Shown here: positions 38,731 to 48,396 of the stretch, piece by piece
Layout: each line of letters begins with the position of its first letter
Position numbering within the stretch: position 1 is the first letter of the stretch
From: Marinobacter nauticus
Lineage (GTDB): Bacteria > Pseudomonadota > Gammaproteobacteria > Pseudomonadales > Oleiphilaceae
Direction: 5' to 3'
NCBI RefSeq assembly: GCF_003634635.1
Contig: NZ_RBJB01000002.1
Span: forward strand, 992,001 to 1,056,000
Length of the DNA: 64,000 nt
Notes under the pieces: generated by a model
What the model saw: only the letters and a program-made list of their open reading frames with translations
Databases searched by the model: none
Told to the model about the DNA's origin: nothing
Program-made: the position numbers and the translations under genes

Positions 38731-39537
38731 ATGGGGTCCAGTGTTTCGCAAACCCGCTCATTGTTCGCAGTTGCCTTAACAGGGCTGGCAGTCGCACTTT
38801 CTGGTTGCGCTTCCGATCGTTATTTCATGGTACCGAAAGAGAATATTGAAGAGGTGCGAGCCTCGGTCCAAAGCCAGCGTGCGACCCTTGTTACCATGGA
38901 GCAGAATGCCGGTGTAAGGCACGAAAAGCTCCTGCAGCAGAATCAGGATTCTACCCAGACCATTCTTCAGGCCATTGCCACTCAGGTTGAAAAGCCATCG
39001 TGCCCACCACCAAAGGCAGCACCTACCTGCCCCGCTTCCCGCGAAGATAAAGGCCGGGCGGATCGCCTCAAAGGCAAAGTCGTTGTCGGTGAGGTCGAAA
39101 AGTTTTTCCTGGCTGGCCCCGACCATGTCTATACCGCCCGAATCGACAGTGGCGCGGAAACCTCTTCCATACACGCCCGTAACGTCCAGCGTTTTGAACG
39201 GGATGGCAGCAACTGGGTACGCTTTGAAGTGCCCGTTCCCGGTACTGAGGATGCCGAGTGGGTAGCCATGGAGAAAGAAATCTCCAGGCGCGTGAAGATT
39301 ATCCAGTCCAGTGCCGATGAGTCAGAGCGACGGGTCGTGGTGGAGCTTCAGTTTGCCATCGGCGACCACCAGCAGGTAGCTGAGTTTACGTTGGCCGACC
39401 GGACAAATCTGACTTACGAAGTCCTGATTGGCCGCAACGTATTGCGAGACGTCATGTTGATCGATGTCGGCAAGGAATTCGCAACAGAGCTGCCCGAATC
39501 CTACCTTGAACAAGCGGCAAACGGAGAGGAAGAATGA
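38731..39537 (+). CDS. RimK-associated aspartyl-like zinc protease lipoprotein
   Basis: The 268-residue protein has a lipoprotein signal with lipobox LSGC (about residues 22-25), a short coiled coil, and a C-terminal retropepsin-like domain with ARIDSGAETSSIHARN (the D-S-G-A/T active-site loop) and VLIGRNVL. This is the family annotated as ATP-dependent zinc protease (pfam05618), found with RimK-like ligases. It is the first of three overlapping or adjacent genes (38731-42000) that form one conserved unit. AGGGGAT precedes the ATG. Confidence 0.88.
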   Translation: MGSSVSQTRSLFAVALTGLAVALSGCASDRYFMVPKENIEEVRASVQSQRATLVTMEQNAGVRHEKLLQQNQDSTQTILQAIATQVEKPSCPPPKAAPTCPASREDKGRADRLKGKVVVGEVEKFFLAGPDHVYTARIDSGAETSSIHARNVQRFERDGSNWVRFEVPVPGTEDAEWVAMEKEISRRVKIIQSSADESERRVVVELQFAIGDHQQVAEFTLADRTNLTYEVLIGRNVLRDVMLIDVGKEFATELPESYLEQAANGEEE

Positions 39538-41051
39538 CGGTACGCTCCCGGGTCCCGTTTTACGTGTTTGTCTTCCTGTTGATTGCGGCAGGGATAGCGA
39601 TCGCCACCTGGCGCCATCTGGAACTGGGTATTCCGTGGATGACCGGTGAACAACGTCCGGTCTGGATGATTGAGGCGCGAGTCGATTTTGAGGGCCAGAA
39701 CAGCCCGGCTGAAGTGAGCCTGCACATCCCGGAGCAACCGCCCGGCTTCCGTATCCTGACGGAGCAGGCCGCCTCGCCCGGCTACGGCTTCTCAATTCTG
39801 GATAGCAACAGCGGGCGCAGAGCCCAGTGGACAAAACGAGACGTCGCCGGTCCTCAGACTCTCTATTTCAAAGCACAGTTTGTGCCCGATGAAGACGTGA
39901 TCCACACTCCGCCAGTGCGTAAACCCCGGGCATTGACGGTTTTCTGGGAGGAGCCCCAGGCCACCGCCGTAAGAGAGCTCCTGACCCAGGCTTCCGAGCG
40001 ATCCAGTTCCCCGGAGAGCATGACCCGCGAGCTGATCCGCCTGATGCAGCCAGACAACCGCACCCAGAACACAACACTACTGGTATCCGACGACAACTAT
40101 CTGCAACTGTTGGTAAAGATGCTGAACCACGCTGGCATCGCTGCGCGCACCGCAGATGCCCTGAAGCTTGAGGATGCCCGCCGTCGCCAGCAGCTGGTGC
40201 CATTTCTGCAGATATACAACGGCAAGCGCTGGCTTACCTTCGACCCGCGCACCGCAGAACAAGGTGTACCGGAAAACCTGTTGCTCTGGCGACAGGGGGC
40301 TGATTCCCTCCTCGACGTGGTGGGTGGCGACGACTCCCAGGTAAGTTTTTCCATGCTGCGGCAGACTGTACCGGCGCTGCAACTGGCAACGCTTGAGTCC
40401 AATGCCAATGGGCTTAGTGTGCTCGGTTTCTACCAGCTACCCATTGAAGAACAGAGCATGTTCCGAATGCTGCTGTTGCTCCCCATCGGCGCCCTGATTG
40501 TTGCCTTCATGCGGATTGTCATTGGCATCCGGACATCGGGCACCTTCATGCCGGTCCTGATTGCCGTGGCCTTTGTACAGACCACTCTGGTGCCAGGGCT
40601 GATCGCATTTCTGTCCGTTGTAGCCATTGGCCTGCTGTTGCGCGGCTATCTTTCCAGCCTGAACCTGCTGCTGGTATCACGCATATCGGCGTTGATCATT
40701 CTGGTGATCTTCATCACCGCAGGGCTCAGCATCATTGGCTACCAGATGGGCTTTAACACCGGCATGACCGTCACCTTCTTCCCCATGGTGATCATCGCCT
40801 GGACCATCGAACGTATGTCCATTCTCTGGGAAGAGGAAGGCGCCCGCGAAGTGCTTGTGCAGGGGTCAGGCAGTCTGTTTGTGGCCATCTGCGCCTACCT
40901 GGCCATGAGTACACCGCTGGCTGGCCACCTCACCTTCAACTTCCCGGAGTTACATCTGGTTATTCTCGGGCTGATCCTGCTGATGGGTCAGTACACCGGC
41001 TACAAGCTCAGCGAGCTCAAGCGGTTTACCCCGATGAAGGCCTACGACTGA
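39534..41051 (+). CDS. Inactive transglutaminase fused to a seven-transmembrane domain
   Basis: The 505-residue protein has an N-terminal signal anchor, a periplasmic region of about 270 residues with a transglutaminase-like fold lacking a clear Cys-His-Asp triad, and then seven hydrophobic helices (about residues 315-490). The join between the two parts (EEQSMFRMLLLLPIGALIV) is typical of the conserved 7TM-transglutaminase family. It overlaps the upstream protease gene by four bases (ATGA) and the ligase gene follows after one base. The predicted role is to couple periplasmic sensing or peptide binding to cytoplasmic modification. Confidence 0.88.
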   Translation: MTVRSRVPFYVFVFLLIAAGIAIATWRHLELGIPWMTGEQRPVWMIEARVDFEGQNSPAEVSLHIPEQPPGFRILTEQAASPGYGFSILDSNSGRRAQWTKRDVAGPQTLYFKAQFVPDEDVIHTPPVRKPRALTVFWEEPQATAVRELLTQASERSSSPESMTRELIRLMQPDNRTQNTTLLVSDDNYLQLLVKMLNHAGIAARTADALKLEDARRRQQLVPFLQIYNGKRWLTFDPRTAEQGVPENLLLWRQGADSLLDVVGGDDSQVSFSMLRQTVPALQLATLESNANGLSVLGFYQLPIEEQSMFRMLLLLPIGALIVAFMRIVIGIRTSGTFMPVLIAVAFVQTTLVPGLIAFLSVVAIGLLLRGYLSSLNLLLVSRISALIILVIFITAGLSIIGYQMGFNTGMTVTFFPMVIIAWTIERMSILWEEEGAREVLVQGSGSLFVAICAYLAMSTPLAGHLTFNFPELHLVILGLILLMGQYTGYKLSELKRFTPMKAYD

Positions 41052-41052
41052 T

Positions 41053-42000
41053 ATGGACTGGATCTCTCCACGCAGGCTGAAAAATCTCGGGATGCTGAAC
41101 ATGAACCGGCGCAATGTAGATTACATTGCCCGGTACAATGATCGCACCTCCTACCCGCTGGTGGACAACAAGCTGAAAACCAAGCTGGCGGTCAGCGAAT
41201 ACGGCGTAAAAACCCCCAAGCTGCTGCAGGTGGTTCGCCAGCAACACGAAATCTCCCATTTTCGGGAAATGGCAGAGGATCTGGCCGGTTTCGCCATCAA
41301 GCCAGCAAAAGGCTCTGGCGGCAAGGGCATTACCGTGATTACCGGGCGAGACGGCGACGACTTTATCAAGGCCTCCAGCGCCCGCATTTCCGTCGCCATG
41401 CTGGAGCGTCACCTCACCAACATTCTGGCTGGCCTGTATTCCCTTGCCGGTACCCCGGATGTTGCCATTGTTGAAAATCTGGTTCAGTCCTCCCCGGCAC
41501 TCGCCAAGTACTCCTTCCAGGGCGTACCCGACATCCGGATCGTGGTGTTTCAGGGATATCCCGTCATGGCTATGCTCCGGCTGGCAACCACCGCGTCCGA
41601 CGGTAAAGCCAACCTGCACCAGGGGGCTGTTGGCGTCGGGCTGGATATCGGCTCTGGCCAGAGCCTGAACGCAGTTCAGTTCAATCGGCCGATTACCCTG
41701 CACCCGGACACCGGACTGGCTCTGGAGAATATCCAGATTGAAGACTGGGAAAACATGCTGGAAATGGCAGCCCGATGCTATGAGGCCACCGGCCTGGGAT
41801 ATATGGGCGTAGACCTGGTGGTGGACGCCAACGAAGGCCCTCTTCTGCTCGAACTGAACGCCCGGCCCGGACTGGCCATTCAGATGGCCAACGGCTGCGG
41901 CCTGTTACCCAGGCTCAACGCGATCGAGAGCCTCAAGCGCCCGCATTTCAGCCCCAGAGAGCGAGCGCTGTTTGCCATGGAAAGCTTTGCCCGGCGCTGA
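41053..42000 (+). CDS. RimK-related ATP-grasp alpha-L-glutamate ligase-like protein
   Basis: The 315-residue protein has the ATP-grasp core: AIKPAKGSGGKGITVI (phosphate loop), the EDLAG segment and a metal-binding GPLLLELNARPGLAIQ. It is closer to the family annotated alpha-L-glutamate ligase-like (TIGR02291) than to RimK itself. ATP-grasp ligases form amide bonds to amino acids. With the 7TM protein and the zinc protease it makes a predicted peptide-tagging system; the acceptor is not known. Confidence 0.9.
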   Translation: MDWISPRRLKNLGMLNMNRRNVDYIARYNDRTSYPLVDNKLKTKLAVSEYGVKTPKLLQVVRQQHEISHFREMAEDLAGFAIKPAKGSGGKGITVITGRDGDDFIKASSARISVAMLERHLTNILAGLYSLAGTPDVAIVENLVQSSPALAKYSFQGVPDIRIVVFQGYPVMAMLRLATTASDGKANLHQGAVGVGLDIGSGQSLNAVQFNRPITLHPDTGLALENIQIEDWENMLEMAARCYEATGLGYMGVDLVVDANEGPLLLELNARPGLAIQMANGCGLLPRLNAIESLKRPHFSPRERALFAMESFARR

Positions 42001-42021
42001 CAATCAGTGTTTGGGCATAAA

Positions 42022-42052
42022 AAAACCGGAGCTGATGTAGCTCCGGTTTTTT
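42022..42052. terminator. Bidirectional terminator between ligase and BCCT genes
   Basis: A 12-bp perfect stem AAAACCGGAGCT/AGCTCCGGTTTT with a 5-nt loop has T-runs on both strands and lies between convergent genes. Confidence 0.9.
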
Positions 42053-42067
42053 GTTCAGACCCGCTGA

Positions 42068-43663
42068 TCAGGAGGCCAGCTCACCCCTTTGCAGGAGCAA
42101 CTTCCTCTCATGGGTCAGGCCTTTCAACAAGCCCCAGGTCATCAGTAGAAGTATTGCCGTGAAGGGCAACCCGGCACTGATGGCCACGGCCTGGATCGCG
42201 CCCAGAGCGTCTTCGCCACCGCCGAAGATCAACGCCGCCGCAATGGCACCTTCCATGACCACCCAGAATACACGCTGAGCCGTCGGGGCATCGGTTTTGC
42301 CGCCAGCAGTGATGCTGTCGATCACCAGCGAGCCGGAATCCGACGAGGTTACGAAGAACACCAGCACCAGGATAATACCGACGAACGAGACAATGCCGGT
42401 CCAGGGCAGCTGCTCAAACATCTGGAAGGTCGCCAGAGAAACCTCGGTCAGCCCTTTGTCTGCGAGCACACCAACGCCTTGCTGGATCTGTTCCAGTGCC
42501 GTGCCACCGAAACCACTCATCCATACGGTGGTGATCAAGGTCGGGATAATCAGAACCGCAGTGACAAACTCACGTACTGTCCGGCCTTTTGAAACCCGCG
42601 CGATAAACATACCTACGAACGGTGACCAGGAAATCCACCAGGCCCAGTAGAATACAGTCCAGCCCTGGAACCACGCCTCGTCTTCACGACCAAACGGATT
42701 ACTCAGCGGCACAATGTTGGCCACGTAGGTGGAAGAGGTTACCCAGATGGTCTCCAGAATGGTCATGGTTGGACCGGCGAAGATCACGAAGAACAACACG
42801 ATGCCCGCAGTCGCCATGTTGATGTTACTGAGCACCTTCACGCCGCCGTCCAGGCCACGCAGCACGGAAATGAGCGCCAAGGCCGTAACGCCAACAATGA
42901 TAGCCATCTGCACATTGGTGCCAGAACCTACCTGAAACAGGTAATCCAGGCCGGAGGCAGCCTGCTGGGCACCAAAGCCAAGTGACGTGGCCAGACCAAA
43001 GATGGTGGCCACAACCGCGAGGACATCAATGATGTGTCCCGGCCAGCCCCACACCTTGTCTTTCAGCAGTGGGAAAAACGCGGAACGGATGGTCAGTGGC
43101 ATGTTCTTGTTGAACGCAAAGAACGCCAGAGACAGGGCCACGATGGCGTAGATTGCCCAGGGGTGCAGCCCCCAGTGATAAAGGGTTGCTCCCATCGCCA
43201 GATCACGCGCTTCGGGAGAGTTGGCAGCCACGTTGAAGGGGGTTTCGTACCAGCCTGTATAGTAGGCCACCGGCTCGGCCACGGCCCAGAACATCAGGCC
43301 GATCCCCATTCCGGCTGCGAACAGCATGGCAAACCAGGACATGGTTGAGAATTCGGGCGTTGCATCCTGTCCGCCCAGCCGGATCTTGCCCACCGGCATG
43401 AAGATCAGCGCAAGGCTGACAACCACGAAAATGTTGGCGCTGAGCAGGAAGAACCAGTCAAAACTGGCAATAATGTCCCACTTGGCCCCATCAAGAGTCT
43501 CCTTCGCCGCTGCCGGAAACATCAGGGTTCCGATAACGAACAGAACCACAATGATGGCCGCTACCGGGAAAACCCAGTTATGAAGATCCAGGCCGAACGG
43601 ATTGATATTATCCTGGCCTGCGACGTAATCCGTCTGATATTCGTCTTTCACTACCTCGCCCAC
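42068..43663 (-). CDS. BCCT-family transporter (betaine/choline/carnitine type)
   Basis: The 531-residue protein has about twelve transmembrane helices and the BCCT hallmarks MFWAVAEPVAYYTG, the tryptophan-rich WTVFYWAWWISWSPFVGMF, and SDSGSLVID near the end. Members import betaine, choline or carnitine with sodium or protons, chiefly for osmoprotection. The start is a GTG at 43663 with a perfect AGGAGG seven bases upstream; a frame extending to 43732 lacks one. The sodium-coupled transport profile fits a marine habitat. Confidence 0.93.
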   Translation of the reverse strand: MGEVVKDEYQTDYVAGQDNINPFGLDLHNWVFPVAAIIVVLFVIGTLMFPAAAKETLDGAKWDIIASFDWFFLLSANIFVVVSLALIFMPVGKIRLGGQDATPEFSTMSWFAMLFAAGMGIGLMFWAVAEPVAYYTGWYETPFNVAANSPEARDLAMGATLYHWGLHPWAIYAIVALSLAFFAFNKNMPLTIRSAFFPLLKDKVWGWPGHIIDVLAVVATIFGLATSLGFGAQQAASGLDYLFQVGSGTNVQMAIIVGVTALALISVLRGLDGGVKVLSNINMATAGIVLFFVIFAGPTMTILETIWVTSSTYVANIVPLSNPFGREDEAWFQGWTVFYWAWWISWSPFVGMFIARVSKGRTVREFVTAVLIIPTLITTVWMSGFGGTALEQIQQGVGVLADKGLTEVSLATFQMFEQLPWTGIVSFVGIILVLVFFVTSSDSGSLVIDSITAGGKTDAPTAQRVFWVVMEGAIAAALIFGGGEDALGAIQAVAISAGLPFTAILLLMTWGLLKGLTHERKLLLQRGELAS

Positions 43664-43935
43664 GTTGGCGCCTCCTGGTCTGGTGTGATCACTGAATATG
43701 CTGAGTGAATGGATAACGCAATGAACAATCATTCATACGTTACAAGCCGGTCATTTTATTACTTTGAACTCAAAACATCAAAAGCAAGAAAAATGCCTTT
43801 TTTATCTACATCAGCATAGCCCAGATTTTGCAGAGGCAAAGATTGTTCCCTGAAACAGGTCTACTACCCGGACAGGTGACGTAGTTATACTGCAAGGTTT
43901 CTCCGGCACCCGCCCGACAGCAATCAGAGGTATTC

Positions 43936-45579
43936 ATGGAAAAAACCACCACCTTCCCTTTGCGCTATTCTGCTTATGTCCTCAGCATCGCCGGGCTGCT
44001 GGTGTCGTTACCGGTAACGCTTTGGCTTGGAGCAGGCTATCTGTTTCCGGTGATTTTTGGTGCGCTCACAGCCCTCGGCACCTGGGATTTACTGCAGCGA
44101 AAGCATACTGTTAGCCGAAACTATCCCATCATGGCCAACTTCCGGTATCTGTTTGAGTCCATCGGCCCGGAGATCAGGCAGTACTTTATCCAGTCCGATA
44201 CGGAGGAGCGGCCCTTCTCGCGGGAACAGCGCACTATTATCTACCAGCGGGCGAAGAACGTGCTCGACAAGCGACCATTCGGCTCACAGTTAGGCATGTA
44301 CGAGGAGGGCTTTGAATGGATGAACCACTCGCTCACCCCAACCCGACTCGACAGCAGTAACTTCAGGATTCTGATCGGCAAAAACTGCGAGAAACCTTAC
44401 AGTGCCAGCGTTTTCAATATCTCCGCCATGAGCTTTGGCTCACTCTCCGCCAACGCCATTCTCAGCCTGAACACCGGTGCAAAGAAGGGCGGCTTCTACC
44501 ACGATACGGGGGAAGGATCGATCTCCCGCTACCATCGGGAACCCGGTGGAGATCTGGTCTGGGAAATCGGTTCCGGCTATTTCGGTTGCCGGCATCCCGA
44601 CGGCTCCTTCAATGCCGAGATGTTCGAAAGGAATGCCACTCTGGACCAGGTCAAAATGATAGAGGTCAAACTATCTCAAGGGGCAAAACCAGGCCACGGT
44701 GGCATTTTGCCTGGAGCAAAAGTGACCCCCGAAATTGCCGAAGCCCGAGGCGTTCAGGTTGGCGAAGATTGCATCTCCCCCGCCAGCCATTCCGCCTTTT
44801 CCACCCCCATTGAACTGCTGGAATTCCTCGAACAGCTGCGAAGCCTCTCCGGCGGCAAACCGGTCGGCTTCAAGCTCGCCATTGGCCACCCCTGGGAATG
44901 GTTCGCCATCGTTAAGGCCATGCTGAAGACAGGCAAAAAGCCCGATTTCATCGTGGTTGATGGCGGCGAAGGCGGCACCGGTGCGGCGCCACTGGAGTTC
45001 ATCAATCGCCTTGGCATGCCGATGACAGAGGCTCTGCTTCTGGTTCATAACACACTGGTGGGCACTCACCTGCGCGAAGACATCGCCATTGGCGCCGCAG
45101 GCAAGATTACGTCCGCGTTCAATATTGCCCGCACCCTTGCTCTGGGAGCGGACTGGTGTAATTCCGCCAGGGGCTACATGTTTTCCCTGGGCTGCATCCA
45201 GGCATTGAATTGTCATACCGGCCGCTGTCCCAGCGGGGTCGCAACACAGGATCCGCGTCGTGGCAATAAACTGGACGTCCCCTTGAAAAGCGAGCGGGTA
45301 TTCAACTTCCATAAGAACACCCTGGATGCCCTCCAGAATCTGCTTGAGGCCTCGGGGCTCCGGCATCCCTCTGAGCTTGGCCCGGAGCACATCGTCCGTC
45401 GCGTCTCCAAAACCGAAGTGCATAGCTATCTGGACCTGTTTCCGTTCCTCGAACCGGGAGCACTGCTTGAGGGCAAAACTGGCCTGAGGGTCTTCGACAA
45501 GTACTGGGAAAGCGCTCAACCGGATACCTTCGAACCGCCGGAATTCATCCTGGCACTGCGGGAGACCAAGTTACGTTGA
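43936..45579 (+). CDS. FMN-binding glutamate synthase-like protein
   Basis: The 547-residue protein has two N-terminal hydrophobic segments (about residues 15-55) followed by the glutamate-synthase central/FMN domain. Visible are the SFGSLSANAI segment, EGSISRYHRE, QGAKPGHGG(I)LPG, GEGGTGAAPLEF, and the Cys cluster SLGCIQALNCHTGRCPSGV for an iron-sulfur cluster. It lacks the glutaminase domain of GltB. Proteins of this group are thought to be membrane-attached FMN oxidoreductases; the reaction is unproven. Confidence 0.88.
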   Translation: MEKTTTFPLRYSAYVLSIAGLLVSLPVTLWLGAGYLFPVIFGALTALGTWDLLQRKHTVSRNYPIMANFRYLFESIGPEIRQYFIQSDTEERPFSREQRTIIYQRAKNVLDKRPFGSQLGMYEEGFEWMNHSLTPTRLDSSNFRILIGKNCEKPYSASVFNISAMSFGSLSANAILSLNTGAKKGGFYHDTGEGSISRYHREPGGDLVWEIGSGYFGCRHPDGSFNAEMFERNATLDQVKMIEVKLSQGAKPGHGGILPGAKVTPEIAEARGVQVGEDCISPASHSAFSTPIELLEFLEQLRSLSGGKPVGFKLAIGHPWEWFAIVKAMLKTGKKPDFIVVDGGEGGTGAAPLEFINRLGMPMTEALLLVHNTLVGTHLREDIAIGAAGKITSAFNIARTLALGADWCNSARGYMFSLGCIQALNCHTGRCPSGVATQDPRRGNKLDVPLKSERVFNFHKNTLDALQNLLEASGLRHPSELGPEHIVRRVSKTEVHSYLDLFPFLEPGALLEGKTGLRVFDKYWESAQPDTFEPPEFILALRETKLR

Positions 45580-45688
45580 TTTCGAGAGAAATTCGCCAGC
45601 CCGGTGTTTATTTTTAGACTGGGCTGGTGTAGACTTCGCTCCCGCTAAGCCACTGAGATAAACCTTGTTTCTCGGCAGCTTGCAGTTT

Positions 45689-45766
<78 letters not shown>

Positions 45767-45776
45767 GAATTCCCCG

Positions 45777-45811
45777 AAAAGGCAGACACTTAAAAGGCGT
45801 CTGCCTTTTTT
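45777..45811 (+). terminator. Terminator of tRNA-Pro
   Basis: The stem AAAAGGCAGAC/GTCTGCCTTTT closes an 11-nt loop and is followed by TT, starting ten bases after the tRNA CCA. It lies inside the junction region, so it may have come with the prophage. Confidence 0.82.
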
Positions 45812-45856
45812 CGTTTTGGGCCAACCAAAATACAACCAATAGAAAACCAAAACCCC

Positions 45857-46933
45857 CTACTCTGCAGCAACCTCTACCCACCGAATTTCATCGTGTCCTG
45901 AGTCATAGTTGCTGGTCATTTTTGCACTGGCATGGCCAGCCAGTTGTTGCGGGTCTACTCCCTTGTCCCGATAGTTCTTGATGCCCAGCGCCCGGATCTC
46001 GTGGAACGTTGGCAGCTCACTTTCCGGTACGCCGTCGAACAAGCCGGATTCGTCCCGAGCTTCAGCGAATGCCCTGGTAATCATCTGAGGGCGAACCTGT
46101 GTCCAGTGATCCATGCCCTCCCGATCTTTCACTTTACGCTCAGGCCTGCGATGCACCAGGTACGGACTGGCCAGATCGTCACGGCACCGCCGGATAACCT
46201 TCTTCAGCTTCGGACCAATGCTGATGGCCAAATAGCCGGTGTCGTACTTCTCCGTTTTCTCCTGCACCACGTACAGCTTTTCGTCACGGATATTGTCGAA
46301 CTTCATCCGCGACACATCACCCCGGCGCTGCAGCGTAATAAGAGCAAGATCCATGGCGTTCTGAGCCCATGCCGGGCAAAGCGCGTGGATGGTGTCGTAC
46401 TGCGCCTGGGTGAGACGCCGGCGGGCTTTCTTTTCTCTGCGCTTCAGCGTGGCCTCGGCTGGATTATCGGACCGGAGCCCCCTGCTCACTGCCACCCTGA
46501 ACAGGCCAACAGCCACCTGCCGAATCTGGTTCGCGGATCGCGGCGAATACTTTTCCAGTAGCTCGGCGATGTCCTGAACGCTCACGTCCTCGACCGCCAC
46601 ATCGCCCATGGCAGCTTCCAGCTTTCGAGCCTGGACCCGGTACATTTCCAGAGTGCTCGGCTTGTATTCCCGCTCCGGAGCGATGTTTTCAAAAAACCAT
46701 TTGATGTGCTGGCTGATCGTCACGTTGCCCAACACCTTCGCCACCAGGTCATTCTCTGGCATCAGGTGCGCGTTCAGTTCCTTGGCAGCCGCGATGGCCT
46801 GGGCCTTATTGGACCCCATACCGTGGAACTTTCCGGTGACCGGGTGACGGTATTGGTATGACTTGCCACCGTTGTTCGGATACAGATTCGGTGGTAAAGC
46901 TCTGTTCTTCGGTCTGCGAGGCCGTGGACTCAT
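45857..46933 (-). CDS. int: Phage tyrosine integrase
   Basis: The 358-residue protein has an N-terminal arm-type DNA-binding domain (YRHPVTGKFHGMG), a SAM-like core-binding domain (about 70-165) and the catalytic domain with Arg in QRRGDV, HEIRALG as the H-x-x-R box, GHAS as the second His region, and Tyr in SNYDSG. The layout matches lambda-type integrases. It is last in the leftward operon and overlaps the excisionase-like gene by four bases. It presumably recombines at the adjacent tRNA-Pro. Confidence 0.95.
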   Translation of the reverse strand: MSPRPRRPKNRALPPNLYPNNGGKSYQYRHPVTGKFHGMGSNKAQAIAAAKELNAHLMPENDLVAKVLGNVTISQHIKWFFENIAPEREYKPSTLEMYRVQARKLEAAMGDVAVEDVSVQDIAELLEKYSPRSANQIRQVAVGLFRVAVSRGLRSDNPAEATLKRREKKARRRLTQAQYDTIHALCPAWAQNAMDLALITLQRRGDVSRMKFDNIRDEKLYVVQEKTEKYDTGYLAISIGPKLKKVIRRCRDDLASPYLVHRRPERKVKDREGMDHWTQVRPQMITRAFAEARDESGLFDGVPESELPTFHEIRALGIKNYRDKGVDPQQLAGHASAKMTSNYDSGHDEIRWVEVAAE

Positions 46934-47124
46934 GCTGCCAGCACCCTATTCACCAGCGGGTTATTCGATACCTTGAGTCTGTCCAGATCCACATAGTAGA
47001 TGGTTCCGATACGCTGACCGGGAAGCTCGCCTTCGTCGATGCACTTTTTCAGCGTCTTCATGTCCGGCTCACTCCCCTTCTCAAAGTACCGAGTCCGGAA
47101 CTGTGTTGCTTTCATGAGTTTCAC
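46930..47124 (-). CDS. Excisionase-like small DNA-binding protein
   Basis: The 64-residue protein has the winged-helix-like pattern of Xis: a basic start (RTRYFEKG), DMKTLKKCIDEGELPGQRIG as helix-turn-wing and YYVDLDRLK. Size and position next to the integrase are those of phage excisionases, which bend the attachment DNA and steer recombination toward excision. It overlaps int and the upstream gene by four bases each. Confidence 0.75.
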   Translation of the reverse strand: MKLMKATQFRTRYFEKGSEPDMKTLKKCIDEGELPGQRIGTIYYVDLDRLKVSNNPLVNRVLAA

Positions 47125-47792
47125 CGCTCACCTCCCTTGCTGTGCGGCTGGGTGTAGACAAGCGAATGAGACTCAAACGGAGACGGCGTTGCAGCCATCG
47201 GGTAGATTTTCGCCGGGTGACCGGCGTTAAGATTATTCAGCCCACTGGACGGGATAAAGCCCACTGGCTCCGGCTCTGAATGCTCAAGAGTTGCCGAGAT
47301 CTGATCCGCATCCGAGCCACCCTCAGCGCCTGCGGCGAAGAATTCAGGCTCTTGCAGAACAGCCGCGTCAGCAGTTCGGGCTGCCCGGGCAAGCACCCTG
47401 GCCAACTCGTCCGGCCGGAAATCCGCCAGTGGCCGGTTCAACTCCCTGTTAAACAGCCTGCGGAAGTACGCCATATCGAGACCATAACGGTTCTTGCCCT
47501 GTTCGTCTGGAACACTGTTGCGCGATTGGGCAGCGAGATATTCCTTAACCAGCTCGACAACCGGGCGCCCGGCTTCTTCTTCCGGGACACCCAAAAGCTC
47601 AGTTACTGTCGCAATATCGCTGATGGCACGGGATGAAATCGCGGCATAATCGGTGCCATCTGGAAGCCATGTAGTCCGCCCATGCTCATCCACAGCAGCC
47701 AGCTTCTGGCCATTACGCACCAGCACCCCGCAAACATCGCCGCCCAGCTGGCGGACTTTGGATTCTGCGATTGGTTTTAGTTCGATGTTCAC
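47121..47792 (-). CDS. Unknown early phage protein
   Basis: The 223-residue protein has an N-terminal beta-rich part (about residues 1-45) containing a WLPDGTDYAAIS stretch and a middle helical part (YFRRLFNRELNRPLADFRPDEL). Its C-terminal third is low-complexity with a GFIPSSGLNN stretch. No motif I recognise. The AAAGGGTG site and four-base overlaps with both neighbours show it is a real operon member. Function is unknown. Confidence 0.75.
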   Translation of the reverse strand: MNIELKPIAESKVRQLGGDVCGVLVRNGQKLAAVDEHGRTTWLPDGTDYAAISSRAISDIATVTELLGVPEEEAGRPVVELVKEYLAAQSRNSVPDEQGKNRYGLDMAYFRRLFNRELNRPLADFRPDELARVLARAARTADAAVLQEPEFFAAGAEGGSDADQISATLEHSEPEPVGFIPSSGLNNLNAGHPAKIYPMAATPSPFESHSLVYTQPHSKGGER

Positions 47793-48130
47793 CCTTTCAT
47801 CCTCCGCACAGTCTCTGCCTTCCGAGCCTTTAGCCCTTCGGGTGTAATCATCCAGTAATGATTGCGCTGCAGTTCAATCAGGCCCAGCTCCTGAGCTTTA
47901 TCCAGAGCCTTGCGCAGCCGATCGGGACGCCATGAGGTCTTTGGCCGCTTGTCGGGATCCTCGAAAACGCTGTGGTATACCTGCAGCAGATCCTGCCAAC
48001 CCTGAGGCAGATCAATCCCGCGGTAGTTCTCAAACAGGCGTAAGAGTGTGTAAACGTCCTTCGGGAGCAACTTGGCAAACATTTCGGCCTGCTCGTCGCT
48101 GCGCTCGCTGATAAACATTGGTCTGGTCAC
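47789..48130 (-). CDS. Unknown early phage protein, winged-helix-like
   Basis: The 113-residue protein is helical with a C-terminal LRKALDKAQELGLIELQRNHYWMITPEGLKAR stretch (split here as helix, strand, strand, helix) that resembles the winged helix of transcriptional regulators. The GTG start at 48130 has AGGAGA seven bases upstream and overlaps the preceding stop by GTGA. Whether it binds DNA is inference. Confidence 0.75.
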   Translation of the reverse strand: MTRPMFISERSDEQAEMFAKLLPKDVYTLLRLFENYRGIDLPQGWQDLLQVYHSVFEDPDKRPKTSWRPDRLRKALDKAQELGLIELQRNHYWMITPEGLKARKAETVRRMKG

Positions 48131-48396
48131 AGCAGTCTCTCCTGTATTGCAGATCGAGGCTCTGGCCGATTGGTCACGTCCACTAGGTGAACGAAAGGCT
48201 CTGGCTCGTGGCTATTGCATATTTCCGTGGCGAAGACTTCCTGGCCGTGCAGATCGCACTGGCCGTAACTGGTTCGCCCATGGGTTTCACCCCACCGGTT
48301 GGTAAACGGACAATGCTTGTCATCGTCATGCCCTACCGGGCTGTAGTGTTCGCAGCTGATGCAGGCCCTGGGCATTTGGAGCTGAGGTTCAGTCAT
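48127..48396 (-). CDS. Unknown cysteine-rich early phage protein
   Basis: The 89-residue protein has seven Cys/His clusters in its first 60 residues (CISCEH, HCPFTN, QCDLHG, EICNSHE), arranged like a zinc-binding or iron-sulfur domain. The start at 48396 overlaps the upstream stop by ATGA; a longer frame to 48423 is possible. Function is unknown. Confidence 0.72.
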   Translation of the reverse strand: MTEPQLQMPRACISCEHYSPVGHDDDKHCPFTNRWGETHGRTSYGQCDLHGQEVFATEICNSHEPEPFVHLVDVTNRPEPRSAIQERLL

